NCBI RefSeq assembly: GCF_030052815.1
Contig: NC_079493.1
Location: 121,855,132 to 121,919,131 of the forward strand
Length of the DNA stretch: 64,000 nucleotides
Direction of reading: 5' to 3'
Source of the DNA: Hevea brasiliensis
Taxonomy: Eukaryota > Streptophyta > Magnoliopsida > Malpighiales > Euphorbiaceae
Below, in pieces: positions 37,218 through 48,935 of this stretch. The notes beneath the pieces are model-generated. The model had not been told where the DNA came from, made no database searches, and saw only the letters and a list, made by a program, of their open reading frames with translations. Numbering within the stretch: position 1 is the first letter of the stretch; each line of letters starts with the position of its first letter. A program made the position numbers and the translations under genes.

Positions 37218-40200
37218 ATGGATTTAACAGTTATCGAAGCAATTGCTCAAGATGAAATGGAAACATTTGAGGAGCTAGTTAAAGCGGATAAAGCAATCCT
37301 TGAGCAAAGAACGACTGATTCCTTAGATACAGTGTTACATCTTGCTTCAATCCATGGACACCTCGAAATGGCCAAGAAAATCACCGAGTGGCGTTCTGAC
37401 TTGGTGGCTGCGGAGAACAAGCAAGGGGAGACTCCATTTCATGAAGCTTGTCGTCGTGGGGATCTTAAGATGCTAACGCTGCTACTTGGGGTCAAAACAG
37501 AGGCCGGTTATAAGGCCAACGCAAAGAACCAGTCCCCCCTTTTCCTGGCTTGCAGGAATGGGCACCTTGAGTTGGTGAAGCTCCTTTTGGAGCGGCCTGA
37601 GTTAGTGCAAATAGATGGTTATGATCAAACTTGTCTTCATGCTGCTATACTTCAAGGAAATACAGGTGTATATATATATATATATATATGATATTCTTGG
37701 TTTATTTTTTATTTGAATTTTTTTTGTCATTAATTAGTAGGCCACTGAATAATAAGCTATGTGCTGCATAATCCGTCCCCTACTCACTATTTTTGTTTAA
37801 ATTTCTAAGGCTCCACCCAATTCCTCCTCCTCCCCCTCCACCCTTTACAAATCATATTGCATAATTCTTCATTATAGAATAATGGATATTGTTTATTTCT
37901 TTAAAATTTGGAGGTTTGGTCATTGGAACAAATTTTTTTGGCTTTATTTTTATCTAACTCTTTTTTATATATATGTTCGTTTGGTCATATTTTTTTATCC
38001 TGCTTAGAATATTTTATTTATTTTTTGTCTTAGTATTTTACATGTAATCTTTATTTGGCATTAATTAGATTTATTTTTTGAAATCACATATTATTATAAG
38101 TATAGTTTGTTTTTGTGTATATTAAATACTCATTTTTCTTTCATTAAAATATGTAAATATCAAAAAATTAAAAAAAATTGATCTTTAATCTTTAATATTT
38201 TATTATATTTTTTAGAATATTTTTTATCATTTAATTAGCTAATAATGTGGCATTTCTTGCGGAGAAATGAAAAATTAGAATTGATAATGCAGAAATTTTT
38301 GAAGCACTTGTTGATAAGATGCCAAACTTAGTCGAAAAGCTTGACGAAGATGGAAATTCAACAGTGCATTCTGCTTGTATGCAAGGGGAATCATATGTGG
38401 TGGGTCGACTGCTTGATAGTAAGTCTAGAAGACATTTCGACTATAATAAAGATGGCTATGTAGCACTGCACTTGGCAGCGATGAATGGGAGTATTTCAAT
38501 TCTTAAAAAATTTTTGAGCAACTATCCATCCACTTATAGAAGGCTCACAGATAACAAGGAATCAGTTTTTCACTTGGCCACGAGACACAGCAAAGTCGAT
38601 GCTTTCTTTTTCTTAGTAGAGAAATTAAGTTTTTCTCATTCACACTTCTTACGTCGTCAAGATGGATGGGGCAACACCGTATTGCATCTCGCATGTGAAA
38701 GCAAAAGTGCCCACAAGGTGTGAAATTACAACCTCTTTCCTTTGGGAAATTTATATTCAGCCAATTATATATATGAAACTAAAACATAATATATACAATG
38801 AAATCCTCACATAATTAAAGTGAGGTGAAATTCACATATTTATATTTTAAATGCATAATAAATCAGATTCAAATAATATTCTTTTTATTCTTTATATTAT
38901 AATATATACATATCATATGTGTATTAATCTATGCATTGCCACTGAGTTTGAAATTTGACTGAAATTGATATGGTCAAATTACAAATCAAATTAATTGATC
39001 AATGATTTACAAATCTGAACTAAATTGAAATCACTTTGGGGGTGGTCTCAAAAAAAAGGGTCAAATCGCCTCTCTTTTTTAAAATTAATATTGTATATTT
39101 ATACATTTATTTAAATTAATACTAAAAAATTTAAGTATTAAATCTTCTTTATTAATGAAGAATATATTTTATAGGAAATCAATTATGTATACTCTTGGTG
39201 CATGTGTATTTTTATTCATAAAGTTGTGGATCTCAACTTCTTAAATTTAAAAGTTTACTGCTTTTATTTAAGAATATATTATATAATTTACCTATATAGA
39301 TCCTAGAATTTTTTTTTTCTAAATCTGCCACTGATCATTGTGCGTATTTGATGTTAATTATGTTTCTGTGTATTTAATTTAATGCTAAAATATTGAGCAG
39401 ATTAATTAATTTTCTGTTTAAAGGAGAATAACGAATTTAAAGGAGAATAACGAATTTTTCAGTGTGAACGCTTATTTTTAACTGGAGGCTTGTGGAATTT
39501 GGTTCAGATTGCCGAGTACTTGATCAAGGAAAAGATAACAAACGTCAATGCCTTGAACAACAAAGAACTCACACCGCTGGACGTACTCGACCAGGCTGGG
39601 AGCTATGGTGGAGAAAAAGAAGCTCTTGAAACTTTACTAATCGTAGCAGGTGGTAAAAGAAAGGCAGAAATGTTAAACGGAACAGCTGGAGACAGTGACG
39701 ACGACTCTAATCCAGAGCGTATAATCTCAGTCTTACCATCGCTCCATAATCTTCCTGTAAGCTCACTGCAAGATAAAGTTGGTGAAAGAAAAAGAAGAAG
39801 ACCTAAAGCAAAACCTGTTACTTCAACAAATATGCAAAAAGAAAAGACGCGTCGCAACCCAGAACAAATGGAAATCACTGAAAACATCGATCGCATGCAA
39901 AAGATGGAAGAAGAGTCACTACAAAATTCAAGAAACACAATTATTTTAGTTGCTACTTTGATTGCAACAGTGACTTTTTCGGCAGGGATAAGTCCTCCTG
40001 GTGGTGTCTTCACGGATGGACCAATGAAAGGGAAGTCGACAGTCGACAAAATGACAGCTTTCAAGGTTTTTACAATAAGTAATACAATTGCATTGTTCAT
40101 TTCTCTTTCATTGGTCATGATTCTGGTGAGGATCATCCCCTTTCGAAGAGAAACATTGATAAGAATGCTCAAGATCGCTGACAGGGTAATGTGGGTAGCA

Positions 40201-40506
40201 GTGTCATTTATGGCATCAAGTTATCTTGCAGCTGCATGGGTGATCGCGCCGCATAGTCGAGGGACAGAATGGATGTCTGTGTTGGTAATCGCGGTGGGAG
40301 GAGGCATACTTGGAATGGCTTTTATTTGTGTAGGTGTGATCACTGCTGATCAAAGGCGACGCAACAAGGAGTGGAAGGAAAGGGAAACAGAGTTAAGCAT
40401 ACGTCGAAATATAGACACACAGCGGAAGACAAGGAGATTAATATCAAGTCAAATTAAAAATTCAGACATAAAGACAAATTATGATCTAGGATATCACTCA
40501 TTCTAA
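37218..40506 (+). CDS. ankyrin-repeat PGG-domain membrane protein (ITN1/ACD6-like), apparently intact
   Basis: Three exons: 37218-37665, 38293-38717, 39508-40506, with phases 1 and 0; 623 aa. Ankyrin repeats fill the first 330 residues or so, with consensus pieces such as [48 protein letters not shown] and [11 protein letters not shown] basic linker follows ([10 protein letters not shown]). The PGG domain (about 435-550) has [11 protein letters not shown] at its core and four predicted membrane helices ([54 protein letters not shown]). Family members act at the plasma membrane or ER in salt/ABA responses and defence. The gene heads a cluster with a relic and two duplicates. A (TA)n run starts two bases after the intron 1 donor GT. 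A 19-bp tandem duplication lies in intron 2 (39420-39457). Confidence 0.88.
39420..39457. repeat. 19-bp perfect tandem duplication in an ankyrin gene intron
   Basis: AAAGGAGAATAACGAATTT occurs twice in direct succession (39420-39438, 39439-39457), 50 bases upstream of the exon 3 acceptor. Confidence 0.9.
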
Positions 40507-40559
40507 TTGTTTTCAATATTATGAGAGGAAAAAAAAAGTCAAATAAAAGGCACAGTTCA

Positions 40560-41740
40560 TTTCTCTTTTCATGGTCCTTACTAGGGTTAAGTCCTGCTGG
40601 TGTGTACCATGATGGGCCTATGAAAAGGAAAATCAACCTTCATGGTCCTTATTATTGCTATACAATGAACATTGTTTTTCGGTTAAGAAAAATAAAAGCT
40701 TATTTTAGATGCTCCTCAATTTTCTTATCAAAAGAAGATGCTCCTTAATTTCTAATGGGCAACTTTTCTCTAATACAGAACAATGTAGCGTGCAAATTTC
40801 TGTTGACTATTTCTTTTTAAGTCAAAATAATTTTCATTTCACAATTTCCTAAGTTCAATATTAAAAATCTGTGTGTCTAATATAATTGTGTAAATATTGT
40901 AAAAGATATATTAGGAGTGACGCCTAATTTCGCTCCAAAAAAAACAAGAACGGATTTTCTCCATTGCACTGTGCTTCTACCGAAAGGACAGCTTGAGATA
41001 ATGAAACTGCTATTGAGATCACATCCAGGCCTGGCTATGCAATGCAATAGCCATGAATATGCACTACTGCACCTGGCAGCGATTAATGGTTATGTAGCAA
41101 TACTTGAAGTATTCGTTTCTACTTCTCTCAATTTGCTAAAATGTCTCACAAAAGATGTAGAAAGAGTCTTTCGTCTTGTAAGATTCCACAGATATAATGT
41201 GATCAAAGTTCAGCACAGGTTACTGATTCCTCTCACCTTCTCCACCAGCAAGACCAAGATGGTAACACACTAACACAATATTGCATCTTGCAGATGCAGT
41301 CTCCAGAGGAGACTATCAGGTTTGGTTCTTTGCCTTCCTCTCACTTTCTCACACACACAAGCATTTGGCACACTGAACATGGTATCATCAATCCAGATAG
41401 ATGATCGCACTAAATAAATGGTGCGTACCTATACAGATTTTAAGAAAAACTTTTTACCTTCTCTTTCCTTTTTTTTTTGTCTTTGTTTCCTGTACTACTA
41501 GGGTCTAAAAATAATAATGCCACAACGTATAAGACAAACAGCAGCATTCCTGGAAGGGCAAAGAAGGAAAGGCAAATGAAAGCACAGACACTAAGCAATC
41601 GAGCAAAAGCAAAGCAAGAGGAAACACGCGAGGGGAAAAAAAAAATCTCAAGCTCAAAGACGCAAAAGCCCTCGAAAAGATGGAATGACCAAAAGGGCTT
41701 ACAAAAACTCGAAGGCATCCTCAATATAATGGACACTTAA
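40560..41740 (+). pseudogene. ankyrin-PGG gene relics
   Basis: Three fragments of the same family lie in disturbed order. At 40560-40660 a PGG core remnant reads LSPAGVYHDGPMKRK, matching [16 protein letters not shown] of the neighbours. At about 40930-41320 an exon-2-like piece has GQLEIMKLLLRSHPGLA and YALLHLAAINGYVAILE, then breaks frame and ends with LHLADAVSRGDYQ just before a GT. At 41477-41740 a lysine-rich stretch (KNNNATTYK to LQKLEGILNIMD) resembles the exon 3 linker but lacks the membrane part. No complete reading frame remains. Confidence 0.7.
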
Positions 41741-42374
41741 TTTACTAAAGTGAAATCAATTTGGATTTCAGTGTTCAATTGACAACTGAGCTATATAATA
41801 TCGTTAAGTAATTTGATGTTCACATTTACTTTTAGGAGTCATTGCCCATTATATATCTTTTATATTTATATTCTTTCTTCTTTTTTTTTTCCTTATTATT
41901 GCTTCATTAGATTTTAAGTGAAAACAATTCAGATTTGCCCCTTTTAAAAGAGGATCCATGGTTACTAAACTAAGAACAAGATGAAGAAAACTGAATCTGT
42001 CGTTGATCAAGCACTAGTTGCAACATACAATTGAATATAGATTATATAGAGTAACAACAAATTGAGAGTACTACACGCGTCCAACTAATTAACTAACTAG
42101 CCGTTACCTAAATAACTAATTTCATTCACATGGCAGCAAAAATAAATGAAAAATACAGCAATTATGTTAAAGTATTTGAGTAATTCTCAATTCTAGCACA
42201 AACTAACAGCAGTTAACTAAGGTAACAGCAACCTAAACTAACACAGCCGACCTGTGCAGCTGGGCTACTTTATTCTCTTCACCGTATGTCTCCCACTTCA
42301 AGTAACTTTTACCAGTGAATTTCCTTGAAGGTGGTTGGAAGTACCAATTAAACTTCCAAGAAGGTGATAATATC

Positions 42375-42385
42375 CTATATATAAT
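42375..42385 (+). promoter_or_regulatory. putative TATA box of the unit 1 ankyrin gene
   Basis: CTATATATAAT lies 177 bp upstream of the ATG and is conserved at 48752-48762 in the duplicate copy. Confidence 0.45.
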
Positions 42386-42551
42386 GGAATACAAGCTGAG
42401 GCAAGCAAAGAAAAAAAGGGGACGTTTTTTTCAAGAATAGCTTGTTTTTTTCGTTGCCAATTCCGAAGGGTGTTGCTGAACATTGGTTACTCTTAATTAA
42501 GCCAAGGACGAAAAGGCGAAGGGGGAATAGGTAGTCCTGAAGCTCAAGGAA

Positions 42552-44613
42552 ATGGACCCAAGGCTTTCAAATGCCATTCTGAAGAACGATAAAGTTGCCT
42601 TCGAAACATTAGTTAAAGAGGACAAAGGGATGCTCCAACAACGATCCGCAAGTTGCTCCAACACGGTATTACACCGGGCTTCAAGAATAGGCCACGCAAA
42701 AGTAGCCAGAGCAATTGTAGAGCTGTGCCCTGATTTGGTTTCAGCTGAGAATGCCCTGGGGGATACTCCTTTGCATGAAGCTTGTCGCGGAGGAAATGCC
42801 GATATCGTGATGTTGCTGTTGGAGACCAAACCAGAGGTAGTCACAGGACTTAACTCTATGAAGGAGAGCGCATTTTCCATAGCTTGTAGCAGGGGGCATC
42901 TTGATGTAGTTAAGCTAATGCTCAATCAAAGCTGGTTAATGGATATCGAAGAAGATAGATTCCCTTCAAATGCTTTGCACGAATCAGTATCAAGAAAAAA
43001 CACAATTATGTCCAATTAAAACTACTACCTTCAATTAATCGACACAATGAAAAGACGAGGATAATTTTTTTTTTACTGTGCAGGCATTGTGAAGGAGATA
43101 TTGGAAGCGAGGCCAAAATTTGCATGGAAACGCGACAAGGATGGGTGTTTACCTCTACACTGCGCTTGTCAAAACAGCAATTTGGAGATTACAAGAATTA
43201 TTTTAGAGTACGAACCAAGAAGCTGTTTGCTGCTTAATGATAAAGGATATGCGCCATTGCATTTGGCAGCGATGAATGGTGAAGCTGCCATAATTCTTGA
43301 ATTTATATCAAGAGTTCCCAAATCTTTCAATTTATTTACAAAACAGGGTGACTCTGTATTTCACCTTGCTGTCAAATCCGGCGACTTCGGCGCTTTCGTT
43401 AGCATGGAGAATATTTTCAAGAACTCTTTCCACCTCCGCTTGCCAGACCAACACGGCAATACAGTTTTGCATCTTGCTGTCTCTACAGGCTGCTACGACG
43501 TAAGAATCTCTCCCTATAATACATACCAGCAAGTGTTTTTCTTTTTTTATCAGGTTAAGCCTGGTGGATGAAATTCTCGTGATTTTTGAGGCGTATCCCG
43601 TCTTATTTCGTAGACAAAATTATCCCATTTTATTTCATTATATATTGTTGTTGATGAAACCCCTCTGTTTTTAACATGAGTTTAGGAATTTTTTAACACG
43701 TACTTGTGATTTTCAGATTGCAGAATACTTGATCAACGAACACATATTGGAGCTCAATGCCCCAAATTACTCAGGACTCACAGCACTGGACTTGCTTGAA
43801 CAGGGAGCGGACAGTGATGGAAAAAAAAGAGTTCTTACAGCCTTGTTAATTGAAGCCGGAGGTAAAAGGAGCAATCAACTGTTAACAGGTATCTCTTCTG
43901 CACCAATTGGAGAAGGAAATGACAACACCAAACACCACATAGATGTTAAATTGCCATGTGTTGCTCAAGGAAATAAGATGAGGAAATCTAACACTCTGCA
44001 AATACCATCGCTACAAAAATTAGATAGAGAGACTAGTTCTCACCTGCAAACGATGCAGGTTGAGGCGCTACAAAATGCAAGGAACACCATTATAGTAGTA
44101 GCAGTTTTGATTGCAACAGTAAGTTTATCTGCTGGAATAAGTCCTCCAGGTGGCGTCTACCAGGATGGACCTTTGAAAGGGAAATCAATGGTAGCCAAAA
44201 CAACAGCTTTCAAGGTTTTTGAAATAAGTAACACTATTGCATTGTGCACATCTCTTTCAGTGGTCTTTATACTGGTCAGGATCATTCCCTTTCGAAGAAA
44301 GCCACTGATGAGAATGCTGAAGATGGCTGATAGAGTGATGTGGGTAGCAGTATCATTTATGGTAACAAGTTATCTAGCAGCAACATGGGTGATTATGCCG
44401 CATAGTCAAGGCACAGAATGGATTATGTCTATGTTGATACTTGCCCTCAGTGGTGGCACCGTTGGAATAACCTTTATTGTTATAGGTGCGATTCTGGCTA
44501 ATCAATGGCAGAGGAAAAATAAGTGGAGGAAGTCAGAGAGTATAAATAAGGAACTAGGAAGCGTAACTTCAGCCATTGAACCCAATTACAGATCCGGATT
44601 CTACTCGTACTGA
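42552..44613 (+). pseudogene. ankyrin-PGG gene, copy 1: first splice donor lost
   Basis: The expected exons are 42552-43005, 43084-43499 and 43717-44613 (588 codons if spliced like its twin). Exon 1 starts MDPRLSNAILKND and has repeats NTVLHRASRIGH and DTPLHEACRGGN. Exon 2 has CLPLHCACQNSN and [12 protein letters not shown]. Exon 3 carries the PGG core [14 protein letters not shown] and four membrane helices. At the end of exon 1 the twin reads ACACAAGTAAGTATGTCC, but this copy reads ACACAATTATGTCC, so the GTAAGT donor is gone. Readthrough stops after a 155-residue ankyrin stub (stop at 43017-43019). The next GT downstream would shift the frame. Exons 2 and 3 themselves are open. It could still make a truncated protein, or the gap could be a sequencing error. 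Confidence 0.75.
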
Positions 44614-46942
44614 TTGTTACTGAAAAATCAGGCATGCTTTTGCTGGTAAGACCTGGTGTAACTATAGCTTACTTACATGAGATAAATTGATGAATTTAAT
44701 GTTCACAATTTAAATTTAATATTAAAATTCTATCTCATGTATTTATATTAGCTTTAAAAGCACCATAAGTTTCAATACAAAATACAAATTTCAATACAAA
44801 TTACTATTTTGTATATTCTTATCATTAAAAAAAGCTTCACATTCATTTTAAATTTTAAAATCTTTTATTTTACTAAAATGAAATTAGCAAAAATACATAT
44901 GGAACCTAACAGTCTAAGTTACTATTGTTTTTCTCATATACTTGCATTTTATATTTTTGTATTTTTATCTTATAACATAATTAAAATAAAACTTTTGTGA
45001 TATTAAATTAGTTAATTATTATGATAGAAGGTCTTAATATATATGTGTGTGAAAAAATAAAAGTTCAATTAACTATCTTTGCCTCTAAAATTTTATCAAT
45101 ACTTTTTATGATAAATATGTTTTTATTATATACACTCATAATGCTTGTTTATTTTTATGAAAAATATTTTAACATAATATATAAAAATTATTATCAAGTA
45201 AATATTATTGTTCTTGTAAAATTAGTAATATATAATTTATAGTTGTTACTTTAATGTATAATACCTGATTATAATTTTAGTTCAGCGTTTTCATAAATTG
45301 TTCTTGTATATTGTTTTTTATTTAGTTACATTAATTGAGTTGATCATAATATTAAAATAACTTATTACATTATAGGAAAATGTATAAAAAATTAATTTTA
45401 TAATAATAATAATGCATATTTATTTTAATATATAGTATCTTATTATAATTTTATTTTAATATTATGATATTCAATAATATATTTCTAAATTGTTTTTTAT
45501 ATAAAAACAACGAGTATATTGGTAATGAAAATTTCTTATTTTATATAAAAATAATTGATATTAACGTAAAATATGCTGGTGACTCAAAATATGCTTTGAC
45601 TCGTTAATAATCCTAATAAACCCCTAATTTTGATAATATTAGAATCACAAGTACTATTCATGACCTAATTTAAAATTGTAGCTTATATGCTCTAACTCTA
45701 ATAGAATGAGTATCATAAGTATGCTTTAAATTTTAAAATTTTTAAAGTATGCTTTGACTCATTTATAATCCTCATAATCCCGTAATTTTTATAATAATAG
45801 TATCACGAGTATTATTCATGGCCTAATTTAAAAATTTATCTTATATGCTCTAATTCTAATAGAATGAGTATCATAAGTATGCTTTAAACTTTTAAATTTT
45901 TAAAGTATACTTTGACTCGTTTATAATCCTAATAATCCCCTAATTTTGATAATATTAGTATCACGAGTACTATTCATGGCCTAATTTAAAAATTTAGCTT
46001 ATATGCTCTAATTCTGATAAAATGAGTATCCTAAGTATCATACATGTCCTTAATTGAACGTTTAACATATATTTCACGATTTAGGAAATATGAGTATCAT
46101 AGATCCAGCCATATCCTAATTCAGAAACCTATATGCCCTAATTATGATAGGCCCAATTTAAAAGTTTATCATATATGTCATAAGTATGATAGTACAAGTA
46201 TCATGAGTACTAAAACCTTAATTTGAAAATTTATTATATATGTCATAATTTTGGTAGTAAGAGTACCATTAATACCATACAAGTCTTAATTTGAAGTTAT
46301 CATATTTGCTTTAATTTTAACAGTATGGGCATGATAAATACTATTTTAATTAGTTTTTATTTGAAAATATTAATAAAAGTATAAACATAAGCCAAAACTA
46401 ATTTAATATAACTAATTTAAAATTTGAATATGTATTTAAATATCATAATTTAAATTCTTATAACGATATGAATCTCGATGTTCTTCATAAATAATAAGTA
46501 ATTTCATTTTATAATTTGATTTATTCATATAATTTTTTATTTAATTGAGAAATCACATATTAAGATTTTAATTAATTATTATAAATTCATATTTATAATA
46601 TTTATATATTACTTATCATATTATATAATAGTTAAAATTATCTATTTATCTATCTTTAGATTTTACATTTTAGATATAATTATAAAATAAAGGTATTTAG
46701 ATATGTTTGCAATGATCAAAGCATGAGGTCAGGGCTTGCAATTTTACATCCACGCCCCATGTTCATGATTTAAAAAATGATTCAAAATTATACAGCTTAA
46801 CTTTGTCAAATTTTTGGATTACTATGCACTCATTGTAAATGTACTTGATTAAAATCATTGGGCAATAGATTGACGTCTTCATTTTTGTTTTATTAAGTTA
46901 CAATCACACAACTTATATAAATTATTTTAATTTCATTAGAGC
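44614..46942. other. intergenic between ankyrin duplicates, with a tandem array
   Basis: AT-rich. It contains the 158-bp tandem repeat (45591-46335), described separately. No gene is supported. Confidence 0.6.
45591..46335. repeat. 158-bp tandem repeat built from about 68-bp monomers
   Basis: The anchor ATGCTTTGAC recurs at 45591, 45749 and (as ATACTTTGAC) 45907, exactly 158 bp apart. Inside each unit and beyond, degenerate segments of about 68 bp repeat the pattern AGTATCA, CCTAATTTAAAA, TTATATGCTCTAATTCT. From about 46030 only the short monomers continue, more diverged, to about 46335. Confidence 0.85.
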
Positions 46943-47457
46943 TAGCGGTGTGCAAACGGTCGGTTTGGTTCCGAATCGATAAAATTAAAAATCGAAAAAT
47001 AAAAAATTTTAAAAACCGAACCGAACCGATTGATAAGAGAAAATCGAACCGAATCGAACCGATAAATATCGATTCGGTTCGGTTTTAAACTGATCAAACC
47101 GAAATTTATAAAATTTCATATTTTTAACATTAAATCTAAATAATAAAAACATAAAAACAAAAAAAATTAGAAATCAAAACTCAAAAATCTTAAGGTTCGG
47201 TTCGGTTTTCTTTGATTTTGGTTCGGTTCAATTCGGTTCGATTCAATTTGATTCGATTTTTTTTTATTTTCTATATATATTAATAATTTCGGTTTTTTTG
47301 ATTTTTTTATAAAAATAACCGAACTGAACCAATTAATCTGAAATTATCAAAATTATAAACCGAACCGAACCGATTAAATTTTAAAACTAAACCGATTGAA
47401 CCAAATTAATCGATTCGATTCGATTTTTCGATTTAAACTAAAAACTGCACACCCCTA
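46943..47457. mobile_element. hAT-type MITE with 8-bp target duplication (second copy)
   Basis: A 515-bp non-coding element with ends TAGCGGTGTGCA and, inverted, TAGGGGTGTGCA. Perfect 8-bp duplications ATTAGAGC flank it at 46935-46942 and 47458-47465. The interior is rich in CGGTTCGGTTT/AACCGAACCGA words, as in the element at 21678, so both belong to one superfamily of non-autonomous elements. Confidence 0.87.
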
Positions 47458-48289
47458 ATTAGAGCAGAGTTATTGAATGTAATAAGCATTATAATAATAA
47501 CTTTATTGATTAAAAAAAATATACATTCACATAGGAGAACATAATAAAAATATTTAAAATTTTAAAATTTTAAATTAAATAATTTTTTATATTTTTATAT
47601 AATTAAAGACTAATTATTGATATTTACTAAAAAAATAAAATATTAATCTGTCATATGTCATACTTGTATATAATATATACTTATATAATATAATAAGAAT
47701 ATTATTTTTTTCATGTTTAAAATAATTCATTAAAGAGATTTATTTGAAATAAAAATAAAATTATTATTTTTTATTGGTAAATAAAAAATAATTAAAATTA
47801 ACTGAAAAGAAAAAATTTAACCAATAGCCTCCAAATTATATTGATGAGAACCAACTGATGTATTTTTAATGAGGATTAATTTGAACCAATAACCATTTTC
47901 GTAATATAAAAATAATGTTTATGGGACAAGGGGAATATTATTAATGATATAAACTCTATTAGTGGGGCATTTAATACGTAATTAATTAGAAGTGCACTGG
48001 CCGATGCACTTTTTCCCTAGACAGTCATTACTAAGAAATTTCCTCCATGTCACCTTCTTCGTCACTTGGTGCTTCTTTCCAAGATTTGCAGCAATAAATG
48101 TGTCAATTAAATAATGGCGTTGATTAGAACTTCACATGGGGGCCCTGTGCTTGGGCCCATTTGAGAAGAACTTTCATAGGTGGATGCAATTCCAAAAGCT
48201 GTTGAGGTATGACGTCTTCCTTGAAAGACGCGCTAGGTCTTATTGGATGTACATTTTTTTTTTTCCCCAAAGACAAGGATTGTATTAAG
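47458..48289. other. intergenic, with the ancestral ankyrin flank copy
   Basis: AT-rich to about 47940. The segment 47945-48112 is then homologous to 35097-35262. No gene is supported. Confidence 0.6.
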
Positions 48290-48751
48290 TAAATGTACAC
48301 ATTTACTTTTATGACTCATTGCCATTATGTATCTTTCATATCTTTATTCTTTCTATTTTTTGTCCTTATTATTGCTTCATTAGAATATACAAAACAACGA
48401 CTCCATGGCTGGTGAATCTCACCACATTGATGATTATGCCATCATGATAATAATTGATTATGATGGATGTATGTAACTCATATATCATGAAAAATCAGTA
48501 GTGATTGCTGTATTATATGCAAGAATTTTTAATCCTACAAAATCACTGAGTAATTTAACACAAACTAACGGCAGCTAATTAAGTAAGCTAACAGCAATCT
48601 AGACTAACACAGAGCCGAGCTACTTTATTTCTTCTCACCGAATGTCTCCCAGTTCAAGTAACTTTTACCAGTGAATTTCCTTGAAGGTGGTTGGAAGTAC
48701 ATGGAAGATGATTTCCAAGAAACTTCCAAGAAGGTAATAGTTATAAGGAGT

Positions 48752-48762
48752 CTATATATAAT
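48752..48762 (+). promoter_or_regulatory. putative TATA box of the unit 2 ankyrin gene
   Basis: CTATATATAAT lies 184 bp upstream of the ATG, at the same place as in unit 1. Confidence 0.45.
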
Positions 48763-48935
48763 GAAATACAAGCTGACAACAAGCAAAGAAAGAAAAGGAC
48801 TTTTTCTTTTCCAGAATAGCTTCTTGTTTTTGTTGCCAATTCTTAGGGTATTGCTGAACATTGTACTTGGTTAGTCTTAATTAAGCCAAGGACGAAAAGG
48901 AGAAGGGGAAATAGGTGGTCCTGAAGTTCAAGGAA

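Larger units (their letters stand above)
41815..44680 (+). repeat. segmental duplication unit 1 (ankyrin gene plus promoter)
   Basis: This unit is homologous to 48290-51330. Similarity begins about 700 bp upstream of the ATG (CACATTTACTTTTA, TTATTATTGCTTCATTAGA), runs through the promoter, three exons and two introns, and ends just past the stop. Coding differences are few, so the duplication is recent. Confidence 0.85.

Noticed and set aside
39603..40172. 189-codon minus-strand frame in the ankyrin gene
   Set aside because: Antisense of exon 3 with no family resemblance; the sense strand encodes a clear PGG domain.
41477..41740. Lysine-rich 87-codon frame as an independent gene
   Set aside because: Its position after ankyrin relics and its basic, linker-like composition fit a decayed ankyrin-PGG exon 3 better.
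45591..46335. Array considered as CRISPR-like
   Set aside because: Units are contiguous diverged tandem repeats without unique spacers, in a plant genome.
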